Translations under genes and position numbers: made by a program
Notes under the pieces: model-generated
Told to the model about the DNA's origin: nothing
Seen by the model: the letters and a program-made list of their open reading frames with translations, nothing else
Database searches by the model: none
Assembly: GCA_016793095.1 (NCBI GenBank)
Contig: JAEUJQ010000026.1
Span: forward strand, 17,817-81,816
Source of the DNA: Myxococcaceae bacterium
GTDB taxonomy: Bacteria; Myxococcota; Myxococcia; Myxococcales; Myxococcaceae
Direction: 5' to 3'
DNA length: 64,000 nucleotides
In this document: one piece after another, positions 9,067 through 17,944 of the stretch
How positions within the stretch are numbered: the first letter of the stretch is position 1
Layout of the letters: every line of letters begins with the position of its first letter

Positions 9067-9489
9067 TCACAGCTGCGGTGGCTGGTCTGATGCTGGAGGC
9101 TGAGCCGGTGGTGGTGGAGTCCTGGCCCCGAGCCGCAACGCGTGGCCGGGACTCGGAGTGACCTCTGCACGCGCGCGGACCGCCCCGTCACAGTCGACTG
9201 CGTGCAGGTGGTAGACGGCGTCGCGAGGGACGATGCCCACCGTGACGGAGGCGCCCGGCTCGAGTCGGCGAACGTCGGTGAGCTCGAGCCAGTTGGCGTC
9301 GCGATCGGTGGCCGGCCCCGCGTCGCGCCACATGTTGATCGAGCAGACGGCGGTCGGCAGGTCATTGACGAAGGTGATGGTGGGCGTTCGCGGCGTGTTG
9401 CGGATGTGATCGAGCGCGAGCGACGTGCCGACATCGGCGACCGCCAGGCAGCCCAGGTTCAAGAAGGCGCAGCCGAGCGCGAGACGCAT
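9067..9489 (-). CDS. Small exported protein, possible lipoprotein, unknown function
   Basis: A 140-residue protein from the ATG at 9489, where a hydrophobic signal with a possible lipobox (NLGC, cysteine about residue 14) begins. A longer in-frame extension upstream is low-complexity and overlaps the opposite gene's start, so I rejected it. The mature part has a TITFVNDLPTAVCSINMW stretch typical of a beta-sandwich, and a WLELTDVRRLEPGASVTVGI segment. Two to three cysteines could pair. A proline/glutamine-rich tail of about 20 residues closes the protein. No enzymatic motif is visible. It is divergent from the pentapeptide-repeat gene over 80 bases. Confidence 0.65.
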   Translation of the reverse strand: MRLALGCAFLNLGCLAVADVGTSLALDHIRNTPRTPTITFVNDLPTAVCSINMWRDAGPATDRDANWLELTDVRRLEPGASVTVGIVPRDAVYHLHAVDCDGAVRARAEVTPSPGHALRLGARTPPPPAQPPASDQPPQL

Positions 9490-9569
9490 GCGTAGAGTCG
9501 AGGACACCCGGCGTCGCGATGCAAGCGACGGCTCGAACGGCGTCGCAGGATGAAGCAAGCTCGGCGGCG

Positions 9570-10811
9570 ATGACCCGATCTCTGATCGTCCTTCTCGTTG
9601 TGCTTGGGTGCGCTGGCTTTTCTTGCGGGAGCGCTCGCGTGGACATGCGGAACTCTGCCGGCGGAACAGCAGGTGGGTCCGCGACGGCGGGTGGCGCGAC
9701 GGCGGGTGGCGCAACGGCAGGCGGCTCGACTGCGGGCGGTTCCACTGCGGGCGGTTCCACCGCGGGCGGCTCCACTGCTGGCGGCTCGACGGCGGGCGGC
9801 TCGACTGCTGGCGGTTCCACTGCTGGCGGCTCCACCGCGGGCGGCTCGACCGCGGGCGGCTCCACTGCTGGCGGTTCCACTGCTGGCGGTTCCACTGCTG
9901 GCGGCTCCACGGCTGGCGGCTCCACTGCTGGCGGCTCCACTGCTGGCGGCTCCACCGCGGGCGGCTCGACAGCGGGCGGCTCGACAGCGGGCGGCTCCAC
10001 CGCAGGCGGCTCCACCGCGGGCGGCTCCACCGCAGGCGGCTCCACTGCGGGCGGCTCCACCGCGGGCGGCTCCACTGCGGGCGGCTCCACTGCGGGCGGC
10101 TCCGCCATCGACGCCGGGGCTTTCACCAACTACGGCGCGATCTCCACCGTGGCGAGCATTCAGAGTCTGGGCCTGCGCGGGAACAACAACACCATCTACC
10201 GCTTCGACTGCCCGGCGCTGGGGCTGGGCGCGCAGCAGGAGCTCTGGGGCACCGCCCTCTTCACCGACGACTCGCCCATCTGCTGGGCCGCGATGCACTC
10301 GGGGATCATCTCGCGCACCATGGGTGGCGAGGTCTTCGTCGAGGTGCTCCCGGGCACGACGTCCTACGCAGGCTCGTACCGCAACGCCGCGGTGAGCCAG
10401 GACTACGGCCTCTTCGACGGCAGCTACTTCGTGCTCGGCTCGCCGCCTGGCATCCCTGGGCCGTACGACGGCGGCACCATCTGGAGCGGGACGCCGGTGC
10501 AGCCGATGGGCCTCATCGACTGGGAAGAGAACGCGCAACCACAGCGCGGCCGGTGGGGCCTTCGGTTTCAGTACACGTGCCAGTCGATCGGCCCGACGGT
10601 GGCGCTCGGCACCATCTGGGGCTCGGATGTGTACACCGACGACTCGCGCATCTGCGTGGCGGCCGCGCACGTCGGCGTCATCGGGCGCGGCGGAGGCTCC
10701 GTCACGGTCGAGACCGTGCCGGGCGTCTCGTACTACCCCTCGACCAACCGCAACGGCGTGCTCAGCAACGCGTTCGGCGCGTACACCGGCAGCTTCCTCG
10801 TCGTGCCATGA
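9570..10811 (+). CDS. Pentapeptide (TAGGS)n lipoprotein with two LCCL domains
   Basis: A 413-residue exported protein; the ATG at 9570 precedes a strong hydrophobic signal with possible lipobox cysteines at residues 14 and 19. Residues about 30-178 are some 30 copies of a (T/A)AGGS pentapeptide, an extended flexible linker. The C-terminal part has two tandem LCCL-type domains. Their cores are LWGTALFTDDSPICWAAMHSG and IWGSDVYTDDSRICVAAAHVG, each followed by a GG-x-V-x-V-E strand, an RN-x-x-x-S motif and a terminal GSYFV/GSFLV. LCCL domains are small disulphide modules associated with binding of polysaccharide or lipopolysaccharide. The design fits a surface anchor, a long spacer and a carbohydrate-binding head. 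The next gene overlaps by four bases (ATGA). Confidence 0.85.
   Translation: MTRSLIVLLVVLGCAGFSCGSARVDMRNSAGGTAGGSATAGGATAGGATAGGSTAGGSTAGGSTAGGSTAGGSTAGGSTAGGSTAGGSTAGGSTAGGSTAGGSTAGGSTAGGSTAGGSTAGGSTAGGSTAGGSTAGGSTAGGSTAGGSTAGGSTAGGSTAGGSTAGGSTAGGSTAGGSAIDAGAFTNYGAISTVASIQSLGLRGNNNTIYRFDCPALGLGAQQELWGTALFTDDSPICWAAMHSGIISRTMGGEVFVEVLPGTTSYAGSYRNAAVSQDYGLFDGSYFVLGSPPGIPGPYDGGTIWSGTPVQPMGLIDWEENAQPQRGRWGLRFQYTCQSIGPTVALGTIWGSDVYTDDSRICVAAAHVGVIGRGGGSVTVETVPGVSYYPSTNRNGVLSNAFGAYTGSFLVVP
9654..10103 (+). repeat. 15-nt repeat encoding about 30 (T/A)AGGS pentapeptides
   Basis: About 450 bases of near-perfect 15-base repeats lie in frame with the lipoprotein gene. The unit is GGCGGCTCCACTGCG with synonymous third-position changes (TCC/TCG, ACT/ACC/ACG, GCG/GCT/GCA). 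The many synonymous differences between copies suggest old expansion with protein-level selection for Gly/Ser/Thr/Ala. The array could still change length by slippage or recombination, altering how far the LCCL head sits from the membrane. Confidence 0.9.
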
Positions 10812-11245
10812 GAGCCCTCCCGGTCCTCTGCGTCCTCGCCGCCGCCGCGTGTCACGAGAAGAGCCGCTCGACGGACACCTGGAGCAGCTCGCTCGGCACC
10901 GCGAAGGAGCGCGCGACGTTCCTCTGCGCCTATGCGCTCTGCGCCTCGCCGGTGAAGGACGCCGCGTTTCACGTCGTCTTCCACGACAACTCCGGCGGGC
11001 TGCTCGCGGGCCCTGACGACGCCGACATCAAGGCGGTGGTGTCGGTGGACAAGGATGAGCTCGAGAAGTGGACCCGCGGGTGTGCACCCGTCCGAGTCGA
11101 GGCGCGTCCGGCCTGGCTCACGGAGGTCGCGAAGGGCACGGCGTTTCTTCCGACGACGGCGCCTGACGGCTACCGGTGCGGCCCCGAGCTCCGCGCGATC
11201 CACGTGAAGGACGGCCTCGTCGTCCGCCATGTCCGGCTGGAGTGA
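10808..11245 (+). CDS. Small lipoprotein of unknown function
   Basis: A 145-residue lipoprotein whose signal peptide ends in AAAC (cysteine at residue 15). Its ATG overlaps the stop of the pentapeptide/LCCL gene, so translation is probably coupled and the two products may work together. The mature domain has four further cysteines and a VFHDNSGGLLAGPDDADIKAVV core that suggests a small alpha/beta fold. No family is recognised. The role is unknown, presumably at the cell surface with its upstream partner. Confidence 0.7.
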   Translation: MRALPVLCVLAAAACHEKSRSTDTWSSSLGTAKERATFLCAYALCASPVKDAAFHVVFHDNSGGLLAGPDDADIKAVVSVDKDELEKWTRGCAPVRVEARPAWLTEVAKGTAFLPTTAPDGYRCGPELRAIHVKDGLVVRHVRLE

Positions 11246-11409
11246 GCCGCCAGGTCAACGAGTCAACGTTCGTCACCACATCGCCTGACAGCTGGGCGGC
11301 AGCGCGTCGTCGCGCAGGGTCGCGGCCCCAGAGTCTTCCAACCTGCGCACCTCGCCGTCGTCGTGTGCAGTTGAAGACCCGCGCGCTCGAGCTCGACGCA
11401 GACCCTCAA

Positions 11410-12069
11410 TCACCGACAGACGCCGCCGACACAGGTCTGGCTCGCTGAACAGACGACGCAGGCGGCCCCGTTCAGACCGCACGCGCTCGCCGAGGGCGTG
11501 GTGCACACGCTGTTCCGGCAGCACCCGGTCGCGCACGACAGCGGACCGCACCCGGCCACGCCACAGGTCCCCGAGCGGCACTCCTGCCCCAGAGGGCAGG
11601 CCGCGCACAGGCCGCCATCGACGCCACAGACCAGACGGTCCCTCCCGGCCCGGCACGTCCCGAGCGCGTCAACGCAGCCCGAACACGCTGCGGCGACGCA
11701 CCGCCCCGCCTCGCAGCGCTCCGTGACCGGAGCACACATCACGCACGCGCCCGCGTCCCACCCGCAGGCCTCGGGCAGGTTGCCTGGCTGACACTCGGAG
11801 GACGCTGACACACAACCGGTCGAGCAGTTCGTCGGCTGTGGCCCCGCGTCGACCGGCCCCGCGTCGGGAGGCATCACGCAGCTGCCCGCCTGGCACCGCT
11901 GCGACGTCGGACAGGCTCCGCACACGACCCCGCCGCGCCCACAGAAGCCTCGGCTCGTGCCGGGCATGCACTCGCCGCCTGGCTCACAGCAGCCGGAGCA
12001 GGTCGAGCGATCGCACGGAGGCGGACACGCGGCCAACACCATCGCCACGACGAGCACGGGGAGCCGCAT
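11410..12069 (-). CDS. Cysteine-rich lipoprotein with repeated knuckles
   Basis: A 219-residue lipoprotein with an LAAC lipobox (cysteine 15). It consists of about five repeats of a cysteine-rich module of the type C-x-x-G-C-(x)n-C-x-P-G-(x)n-C-G-(x)n-C-x-x-C-(x)n-C-x-x-G-x-C, broken by a PPDAGPVDAG linker near residue 70. Such disulphide-rich modules are common in myxobacterial surface proteins, often with no catalytic function. The 164 bases on its downstream side (11246-11409) show nothing I can call. It is divergent from the large ASH/VWA lipoprotein over 112 bases. Confidence 0.75.
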   Translation of the reverse strand: MRLPVLVVAMVLAACPPPCDRSTCSGCCEPGGECMPGTSRGFCGRGGVVCGACPTSQRCQAGSCVMPPDAGPVDAGPQPTNCSTGCVSASSECQPGNLPEACGWDAGACVMCAPVTERCEAGRCVAAACSGCVDALGTCRAGRDRLVCGVDGGLCAACPLGQECRSGTCGVAGCGPLSCATGCCRNSVCTTPSASACGLNGAACVVCSASQTCVGGVCR

Positions 12070-12181
12070 GGGCGCGAGTCAAGCCCACCTTCCTTCACTG
12101 GAGAAGCACCGTGAGCGGCGCCTCACCTGAGAACCCCGACCCGGCGCGCGTCACCTCCTGCGGCTCGACTATGCTCACGCC

Positions 12182-15100
12182 ATGCGCTCCTGCTTCTGGG
12201 TCGTGGCCCTCGCGGCAGTACTGGCCGTGGCTGGCTGCCGGTGTGATCGAGGCACGAACCTGTCGGGTCGCTTCGCCGAGCTCGTCGTCGTCACCGTCAA
12301 CGGCTCCGTCGAGCAGCTGAGTCGCGAGGCGGTGGTGAGCGTGGCCGCGGCGCCGATGGGCGAGTCGTCGGCCGGGTCGGTGCTGGTGCGCAACATCGGT
12401 GACGCCACGCTGACCCTCGAGTCCGTCAAGCTCGTTGACGGGAGCACGGCCTTCTCCATCACGCTCCCGGAGCGCACCGTGCTGGAGCCCCAGGAGGAGA
12501 CGACATTGACCGTCACCTTCTCTCCCGAGCAGGTCAACGACGCGACCCTCGCGACCGTGGAGCACCGCGCCACCTTCGAGCTCGCCAGCCTGGGCGGCCG
12601 TCCAGCCGAGACGAAGGCCTCCATCGAGCTCGTCGCCATCGCCGAGGCGCGTGACTGCTACGTCCCCGCGCTGCTCGACTTCGGAGAGGCCCCCATCGGC
12701 CAGGCAGTGCAGATCCCCCTGTCCCTCTCGAACGTGACGAGCGCGCCCGCCCAGGCGACGCTGGGGACGATCGCTGGCGCGAACCCCGGCTTCTTCTCCC
12801 TCGATCCACCAGGCCCCACGATCGACGTCGAGGCGGGCGTCATGAGGGACGTGCTGGTGCGCTTCGCCCCGCAGACGGAGGACGCCGTCGAGGCGCAGGT
12901 CACCGTGAGACGGCGCGCGTCCTGCCCGGAGGCGACCGTGCGCCTCATCGGCCGCGGCTCGATGCAGTCCCTCTCGTGGCTGCCGGCAGAGGTGAACTTC
13001 GGCCGCGTGCCCCTCAGGGAGTCGGCGACCCGAGCCGTCACTTTCAGCAACCGGAGCGGAGCGGCGTTGGCCCTCGCCGTCTCGACCGACGGCGCGGACT
13101 TCTCCACGCCCAGGCCGATGGCGGTGCTCCCGGCGCGCGGGACCCTCAGCATCGAGGTGTCGTGCAGCCCCACCTCGCTCAACGCCCTCATGGGCACATT
13201 GCGGGTGGACGTCGGAACCAGCCCCGTCCTGCCGGTGCGCGTGCCGATGCGCTGCTCCGGGGGCGGGCCACGCCTGCGCCCCAGCCCGTCGCCGCTCGCG
13301 TTCGGACAGGTGCCCGTGCTGCTCGACCAACCTGGCGGGCGCCCCCTGCCCCTCGCGCGGCAGACGCTGATCACCCGCCGGCTGCGGCTCGAGAACGTGG
13401 GAACACCGCCGCCCGCGCCGAACGACACCACCTTCAACCTCGTCCTCGGCCGTGACGGCCAGCCGCCGCTGATGTCGCTCTCGCCACTGGGCACCACCCA
13501 GCCGGGGGAGTTCGACGTCGCCCTCGGGCGCTACGACGCCGCCGCTGGGGTCCCCGCGGTCGCCTCCCGGAACGGCGTGGACGTCGAGGTGATGCTCCGC
13601 CCCGCGGCCATCGGCCTGCGGGAGGCGATGTTGACCGTCTACTCGAACGACGCGGTGCAGCCGGTGCAGCAGATCCGCCTCACGGCCAACGGGGCCGTCG
13701 CCCAACCCTGCTCGATCGCCGTCGCGCCCGGGTCGGTGCTGTTCGGCGACGTGCCTCCCGAGTCGAACGAGAGCCAGACCCTCACCCTGACGAACCAGGC
13801 GAGCACGGGCTGCCTGGTGAGTGGGCTCGAGATCGCCTCGAGCAGCCACCCGGGCTTCAGCCTCGCGCCGCAGGTGATGCCCTCGCTGACCCTGGGCCCC
13901 GGACAGTCGATGCCGATCCCGGTGCGGTTCAACAGCGGTGGCCTGGCGACCGGCACGGTGGCGACCGGCTTCCTGCGCTTCAGCACACCGGGCAGCACGG
14001 CCCCCAGAGTCGTGCCGCTGAGCGCCCGCGTCGCCCAGTGCCTGGTCGTGGTGCCGGACGAGGTCGAGTTCGGGAACATCAAGCTCGGGTGCCGCTCGGC
14101 CGCGCGGCCCGTGCAGATCTTCAACACCTGCGGCACGCCCATCAGGTTGACCGGTCTGTCCGTGACGGGCCAGCCCTTCGGCATCTCGGCGCAACCGAAC
14201 CTCCAGGGTGGCTTCCCGCTCGCGCCGAGCACGGGGCTCGCGGCGGTGAGCCTCGTCTTCACGCCGCCAGCGCTCGGCACTCACGCGGGGGTCCTCTCGA
14301 TCCAGAGCGTCGAGGGCAGCTCCACGCGGACGGTGCAGGTCGCGCTTCGCGGCCAGGGAGACACGACGGGGACGACGACCGAGACGTACCAGCAGCCAGC
14401 CCAGCCGATGACCGACATCCTCTTCACCATCGACAACTCCTGCTCGATGGGTGACGAGCAGGCGGCGCTCGCGGCCAACTTCGGCTCGTTCATCAGCTAC
14501 GCGAACATGGCGAACGTGGACTACCGCATCGCGGTGACGACGACCGACGACTTCGCGGCCAGCGGCCAGGGGCAGTTCACGACGCAGGGCGGGGGCCCGG
14601 CCGTGCTGTCGCGCTCGATGCCGAACATCAACATGCTCTTCGCGTCCCGCGTGAACGTCGGCATCTTCGGCAGCGGCTACGAGCGACCGCTCTCCACCAC
14701 CTTGAAGGCGCTGACGGCGCCGCTGACCGACACCACGAACGCCAACTTTTTGCGTGACGACGCCAACCTCGCCATCATCATCGTCACCGACGCGCCGGAC
14801 CAGTCACCAGAGCCCATCGACTACTACCTCTCGCGAATGCCGCTGGTGAAGGGGCCGCGCCGCATCCACCAGGTGAGCGTCAGCGTCATCGGGCCGTTCA
14901 CGCCTGCCTCGGCGACGTGCCAGATCGAGGGGCTCGACATGGGCCGGTATGATCCCCTGGTGCGGAAGACGGGCGGAGTGAGCTCGACCATCTGCACGCA
15001 GAACTGGGCGACGTCGCTGCAGGCCCTCGGACAGAGCGCGCTCGGTCCGCGCAGCAACTTCTTCGTCCGCAACCCGCCAGACACCGCGCAGCCAGTGGAC

Positions 15101-15235
15101 GTGCTGGTGAACGGCCAACCAGTGTCGAACGCGTGGACCTACGACGCGAACGCCAACGCCATCGTCTTCGGGACGGGACAGGCGCCGGCCGCCGGCACGA
15201 CGCTGACCATCACCTACCAGTCACAGTGCCTGTGA
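12182..15235 (+). CDS. Choice-of-anchor D (ASH) lipoprotein with C-terminal VWA-like domain
   Basis: A 1017-residue exported lipoprotein (VAGC lipobox, cysteine 19). Residues about 40-730 are a chain of immunoglobulin-like ASH/choice-of-anchor D domains, seen as recurrent LDFGEAPIG / VNFGRVPL / VLFGDVPPES / VEFGNIKLG openings and SLVFTPP or RFAPQTED closings. From about residue 743 a von Willebrand A-like domain starts with DILFTIDNSCSMGDEQ, which keeps the D-x-S-x-S-type metal site as DNSCS. The protein ends with a beta-rich ~60-residue tail. Architecture suggests a metal-dependent adhesion or binding protein. It stands alone, with the convergent argJ starting 27 bases past its stop. Confidence 0.85.
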   Translation: MRSCFWVVALAAVLAVAGCRCDRGTNLSGRFAELVVVTVNGSVEQLSREAVVSVAAAPMGESSAGSVLVRNIGDATLTLESVKLVDGSTAFSITLPERTVLEPQEETTLTVTFSPEQVNDATLATVEHRATFELASLGGRPAETKASIELVAIAEARDCYVPALLDFGEAPIGQAVQIPLSLSNVTSAPAQATLGTIAGANPGFFSLDPPGPTIDVEAGVMRDVLVRFAPQTEDAVEAQVTVRRRASCPEATVRLIGRGSMQSLSWLPAEVNFGRVPLRESATRAVTFSNRSGAALALAVSTDGADFSTPRPMAVLPARGTLSIEVSCSPTSLNALMGTLRVDVGTSPVLPVRVPMRCSGGGPRLRPSPSPLAFGQVPVLLDQPGGRPLPLARQTLITRRLRLENVGTPPPAPNDTTFNLVLGRDGQPPLMSLSPLGTTQPGEFDVALGRYDAAAGVPAVASRNGVDVEVMLRPAAIGLREAMLTVYSNDAVQPVQQIRLTANGAVAQPCSIAVAPGSVLFGDVPPESNESQTLTLTNQASTGCLVSGLEIASSSHPGFSLAPQVMPSLTLGPGQSMPIPVRFNSGGLATGTVATGFLRFSTPGSTAPRVVPLSARVAQCLVVVPDEVEFGNIKLGCRSAARPVQIFNTCGTPIRLTGLSVTGQPFGISAQPNLQGGFPLAPSTGLAAVSLVFTPPALGTHAGVLSIQSVEGSSTRTVQVALRGQGDTTGTTTETYQQPAQPMTDILFTIDNSCSMGDEQAALAANFGSFISYANMANVDYRIAVTTTDDFAASGQGQFTTQGGGPAVLSRSMPNINMLFASRVNVGIFGSGYERPLSTTLKALTAPLTDTTNANFLRDDANLAIIIVTDAPDQSPEPIDYYLSRMPLVKGPRRIHQVSVSVIGPFTPASATCQIEGLDMGRYDPLVRKTGGVSSTICTQNWATSLQALGQSALGPRSNFFVRNPPDTAQPVDVLVNGQPVSNAWTYDANANAIVFGTGQAPAAGTTLTITYQSQCL

Positions 15236-15262
15236 CGTGCCCACGCGCGTCGGGGCCCATGC

Positions 15263-16468
15263 TCACGTCGTGTACTCGGCGTTGACCTGCACGTAGCGGT
15301 AGCCGAGATCGCTCGTCATCAGCAGCGCGTGACCCTTCCCCTCGTCGAGGATCAGCTCGAGCGAGACGTCCTCGCGCGCCATGGCCGTTGACGCCGCGGC
15401 GCGATCGAACGCCGAGGGCTCTCCGTTGCGGAAGACCTCGATGCCCTGCAGCCGGCAGACGAGCCGCTCGGGGTGCTTCACGGCGTCCACGTTGCCGACC
15501 TGGCTGACGAAGCGGCCCCAGTTCGGGTCGTTGCCGAACAGCGCCGTGCGGACCAGCGCCGAGGTGGCCACCGCGCGCGCCACGGCCTTCGCCGCCTCGT
15601 CGCTGCCGGCGCCCGTCACCCGCACCGTCGTCACCTTGGTGGCGCCCTCCCCGTCCCGGGCGATGAGCCAGGCCAGGCGGCGCGCGACGGGCTCGAGCCG
15701 CTGCTCCCAGTCCTCCGGCGCTTCGACCTGCCGCGTGGTGAGCAGCAGGAAGGTGTCGTTCGTCGAGGTGTGGGTGTCGACGTGCACGGCGTTGAAGCTG
15801 GTCGCCGAGATGCGGCCCATCGCCGCCTGCATCGCCGCCGCGCCCACGTCGACGTCGGTCGCCACGAACGCGAGCATGGTGGCCATGTCGGGTTGGATCA
15901 TGCCAGCCCCCTTGCACACCCCGGCCATCGTCGCGTCGCCGACCCGCACCCCCGCCTCCTTGGGGAACGCGTCGGTCGTCATGATGGCGTGGAGGAACCG
16001 CCGGCCGGCCTCGGGCTCGTTCGAGAGCTCGCCGATCGCCGCGTCGATCCCTGCGCGCACCTTGTCCATGGGCAGCTTCACGCCGATGACGCCGGTGCTG
16101 CAGACGAGCACCTGCTCCACCGGGCACGAGAGCGCGTTCGCCACGCGCTCGCACATCTCGAGGGCGTCGCGCTCGCCCTGCGCGCCGGTGCACGCGTTCG
16201 CGTTGCCCGAGTTGACGACGACGGCGCGCACCAACCCGCCCGACCTCGAGAGGTGTTGTCGTGAACGCAACACCGGCGCCGCTGCGAAGTGGTTCCGGGT
16301 GAAGAGCGCGGCGCACGTCATCGGAGCGTCGGCGACGAGCAGCGCCACGTCCGGGTTGCCAGATGGCTTGATGCCGGCGCGCACCCCCGAGGCACGAAGT
16401 CCCTTCACGCTCGTCAGCGTCCAGGGCGCGGGCGGGAACGATGGAACTGGAGGGACAGGGATCGACAT
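15263..16468 (-). CDS. argJ: ArgJ, glutamate N-acetyltransferase / amino-acid N-acetyltransferase
   Basis: This 401-residue protein is ArgJ, which recycles the acetyl group from N-acetylornithine to glutamate in arginine synthesis and in some organisms also makes N-acetylglutamate from acetyl-CoA. The autoprocessing site is visible as KGAGMIQPDMATMLAF, with cleavage expected before the threonine of ATML. Other family motifs are VVNSGNANACTG, STGVIG, MTTDAFPK, TSFNAVHVDTHTSTNDT and FGNDPNWGR. Length is standard (about 390-410). No other arg gene is nearby. The HD-domain gene lies just upstream on the same strand, 36 bases away, and could be co-transcribed. Start at ATG 16468. Confidence 0.97.
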   Translation of the reverse strand: MSIPVPPVPSFPPAPWTLTSVKGLRASGVRAGIKPSGNPDVALLVADAPMTCAALFTRNHFAAAPVLRSRQHLSRSGGLVRAVVVNSGNANACTGAQGERDALEMCERVANALSCPVEQVLVCSTGVIGVKLPMDKVRAGIDAAIGELSNEPEAGRRFLHAIMTTDAFPKEAGVRVGDATMAGVCKGAGMIQPDMATMLAFVATDVDVGAAAMQAAMGRISATSFNAVHVDTHTSTNDTFLLLTTRQVEAPEDWEQRLEPVARRLAWLIARDGEGATKVTTVRVTGAGSDEAAKAVARAVATSALVRTALFGNDPNWGRFVSQVGNVDAVKHPERLVCRLQGIEVFRNGEPSAFDRAAASTAMAREDVSLELILDEGKGHALLMTSDLGYRYVQVNAEYTT

Positions 16469-16504
16469 GTGCGGGGTCTCAGCGAGCGCCGACGTCAGGG
16501 CGCG

Positions 16505-17854
16505 TCAGGACTTTCTGGTGGTGAGTCGTGAGGCGACCGCCTCGAGCAGCTCGCGGCGGGTGTCCGAGATGTTCGCGGCGGCGCGGGCGATGGCAGCCGT
16601 GGTGTGCGTGGGTTGCGCGTCGAGGAACGTGCGCGCGGTGGACTTCCCCTGCCACCAGTCGCGCGCCTGCACCAGCCCCTCCATCACCACCCGTTCACCG
16701 AGCGTCACGTGCAGGTAGCTCGCGATCGGTGAGGGCGAGAGATCGAACGCTGACGCGTTGAGGCGACCTCCGTCGAGCAGGCCCTGGAGCAGGAGATCGA
16801 CGGGCTCCGGAGGCGTCGCCAGGGCCGGCAGGAACTGCTCGATGCGGCGCATGCGCTCACCGTTCGCGTCGCCGATGCCACCCATGAAGAGATCGATGGG
16901 GGCGTCGCCGCCGGTCTCGTACGCGAGCGCCTCGACGACGGCAGTGCTGTACAGCTTGGTGCGCATGTAGCGGACAGCGAGGGCCATGTTGCGGCCAGCA
17001 GCCTCGACGCGCCGCTTGTGCTCCTCTGGCGCCGGCTCGCCGGCCTGCATGCGAAAGACGCGCTCGGGCGGGAGTCCCGCGAGGAAGCCTTCCATCTTCT
17101 GCAGCGCGACCCGGTACTCGTGCACCGTGTACGTGTTGGCCGTGTGCAGGGTGGGGTTGGTCTCGGGCAACAGCTTCCAGGTGTTGTCGAGGAAGATCGC
17201 AGCGTCGGCCTCGGCGAAGTTGCCGACGTCGTTGTTCGCGAGCCGCGTCGCGCGTCGCACCATCACCGTGCGTTCGGCGGCTGGCACGCCCAGGGCCGTC
17301 AGGCGCGCGTCGAGCACCAGTTTCTCGGGCGCGCGGAAGGGGATGGTCGCCTCGATGCACGCGGCGAGGGCGAGCTGCTGGTCGTTCGAGAAGACGCCCT
17401 CCATCTCCTTCGCGGCCACCAGCCCGCTCGCGAGCTCGTTGAGGCCGTTGTAGGGCGTGAGCACCTCGCCCGGTTGGTGGCCGAACACGTCCAGCACCAG
17501 CCTGGCCGTCGGGTCGATGCCGGCGTGCGGCAAGATGCGCCACCCCTCACGCTCGCGGCTGATCAACGGCTCGAGGATCTCGGCGTAGTGCGGGGGCACG
17601 CCGAGATCGACCTGGACGTAGACGATGTCGTGGTACAGCGCGGCGATCGTCTCGATGGCATCGGCGTCGACGATGAGGTCGAGCACGTGCTGGTGCGTGT
17701 GGAACTCCCGCGCACGCGACGAGAGCGCCTGGTGCACTGCGACGCCCCAGCGCTCCACGAAGAGCGGCGGCACTCCGAGGCCGAGCGCCTGCACGGCGCC
17801 GTGAAGGGCGTCGATGATGCGGTGCACCGGTGAGCGGGCAGTTCCGGGAGACAT
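16505..17854 (-). CDS. HD-superfamily phosphohydrolase-like protein with long C-terminal extension
   Basis: A 449-residue soluble protein from the ATG at 17854 (an in-frame ATG at 17902 is possible). The N-terminal ~120 residues match the small predicted metal-dependent HD phosphohydrolases (COG4339-like): a HTHQHVLDLI helix supplies one His ligand, and LYHDIVYV supplies the His-Asp pair. The PYNGLNELASG segment follows with the usual spacing. The family is normally about 200 residues; here some 250 further residues of helical sequence have no recognised domain. Substrate is unknown; nucleotides are a reasonable guess for an HD enzyme. It lies upstream of argJ on the same strand, but no functional link is evident. 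Confidence 0.7.
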   Translation of the reverse strand: MSPGTARSPVHRIIDALHGAVQALGLGVPPLFVERWGVAVHQALSSRAREFHTHQHVLDLIVDADAIETIAALYHDIVYVQVDLGVPPHYAEILEPLISREREGWRILPHAGIDPTARLVLDVFGHQPGEVLTPYNGLNELASGLVAAKEMEGVFSNDQQLALAACIEATIPFRAPEKLVLDARLTALGVPAAERTVMVRRATRLANNDVGNFAEADAAIFLDNTWKLLPETNPTLHTANTYTVHEYRVALQKMEGFLAGLPPERVFRMQAGEPAPEEHKRRVEAAGRNMALAVRYMRTKLYSTAVVEALAYETGGDAPIDLFMGGIGDANGERMRRIEQFLPALATPPEPVDLLLQGLLDGGRLNASAFDLSPSPIASYLHVTLGERVVMEGLVQARDWWQGKSTARTFLDAQPTHTTAAIARAAANISDTRRELLEAVASRLTTRKS

Positions 17855-17944
17855 GAGCGAGACGTGGCCGATGTAACCACGAGCGGGGCCTGGCCAGAAC
17901 AAAAGCCCTCACGCGCTACAGCCTGCAACCCCGCTCAACAGGGC

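Noticed and set aside
9064..9069. TGATCA palindrome between two convergent stops as a terminator
   Set aside because: Six bases are too short for a terminator hairpin; it only reflects the two abutting stop codons.
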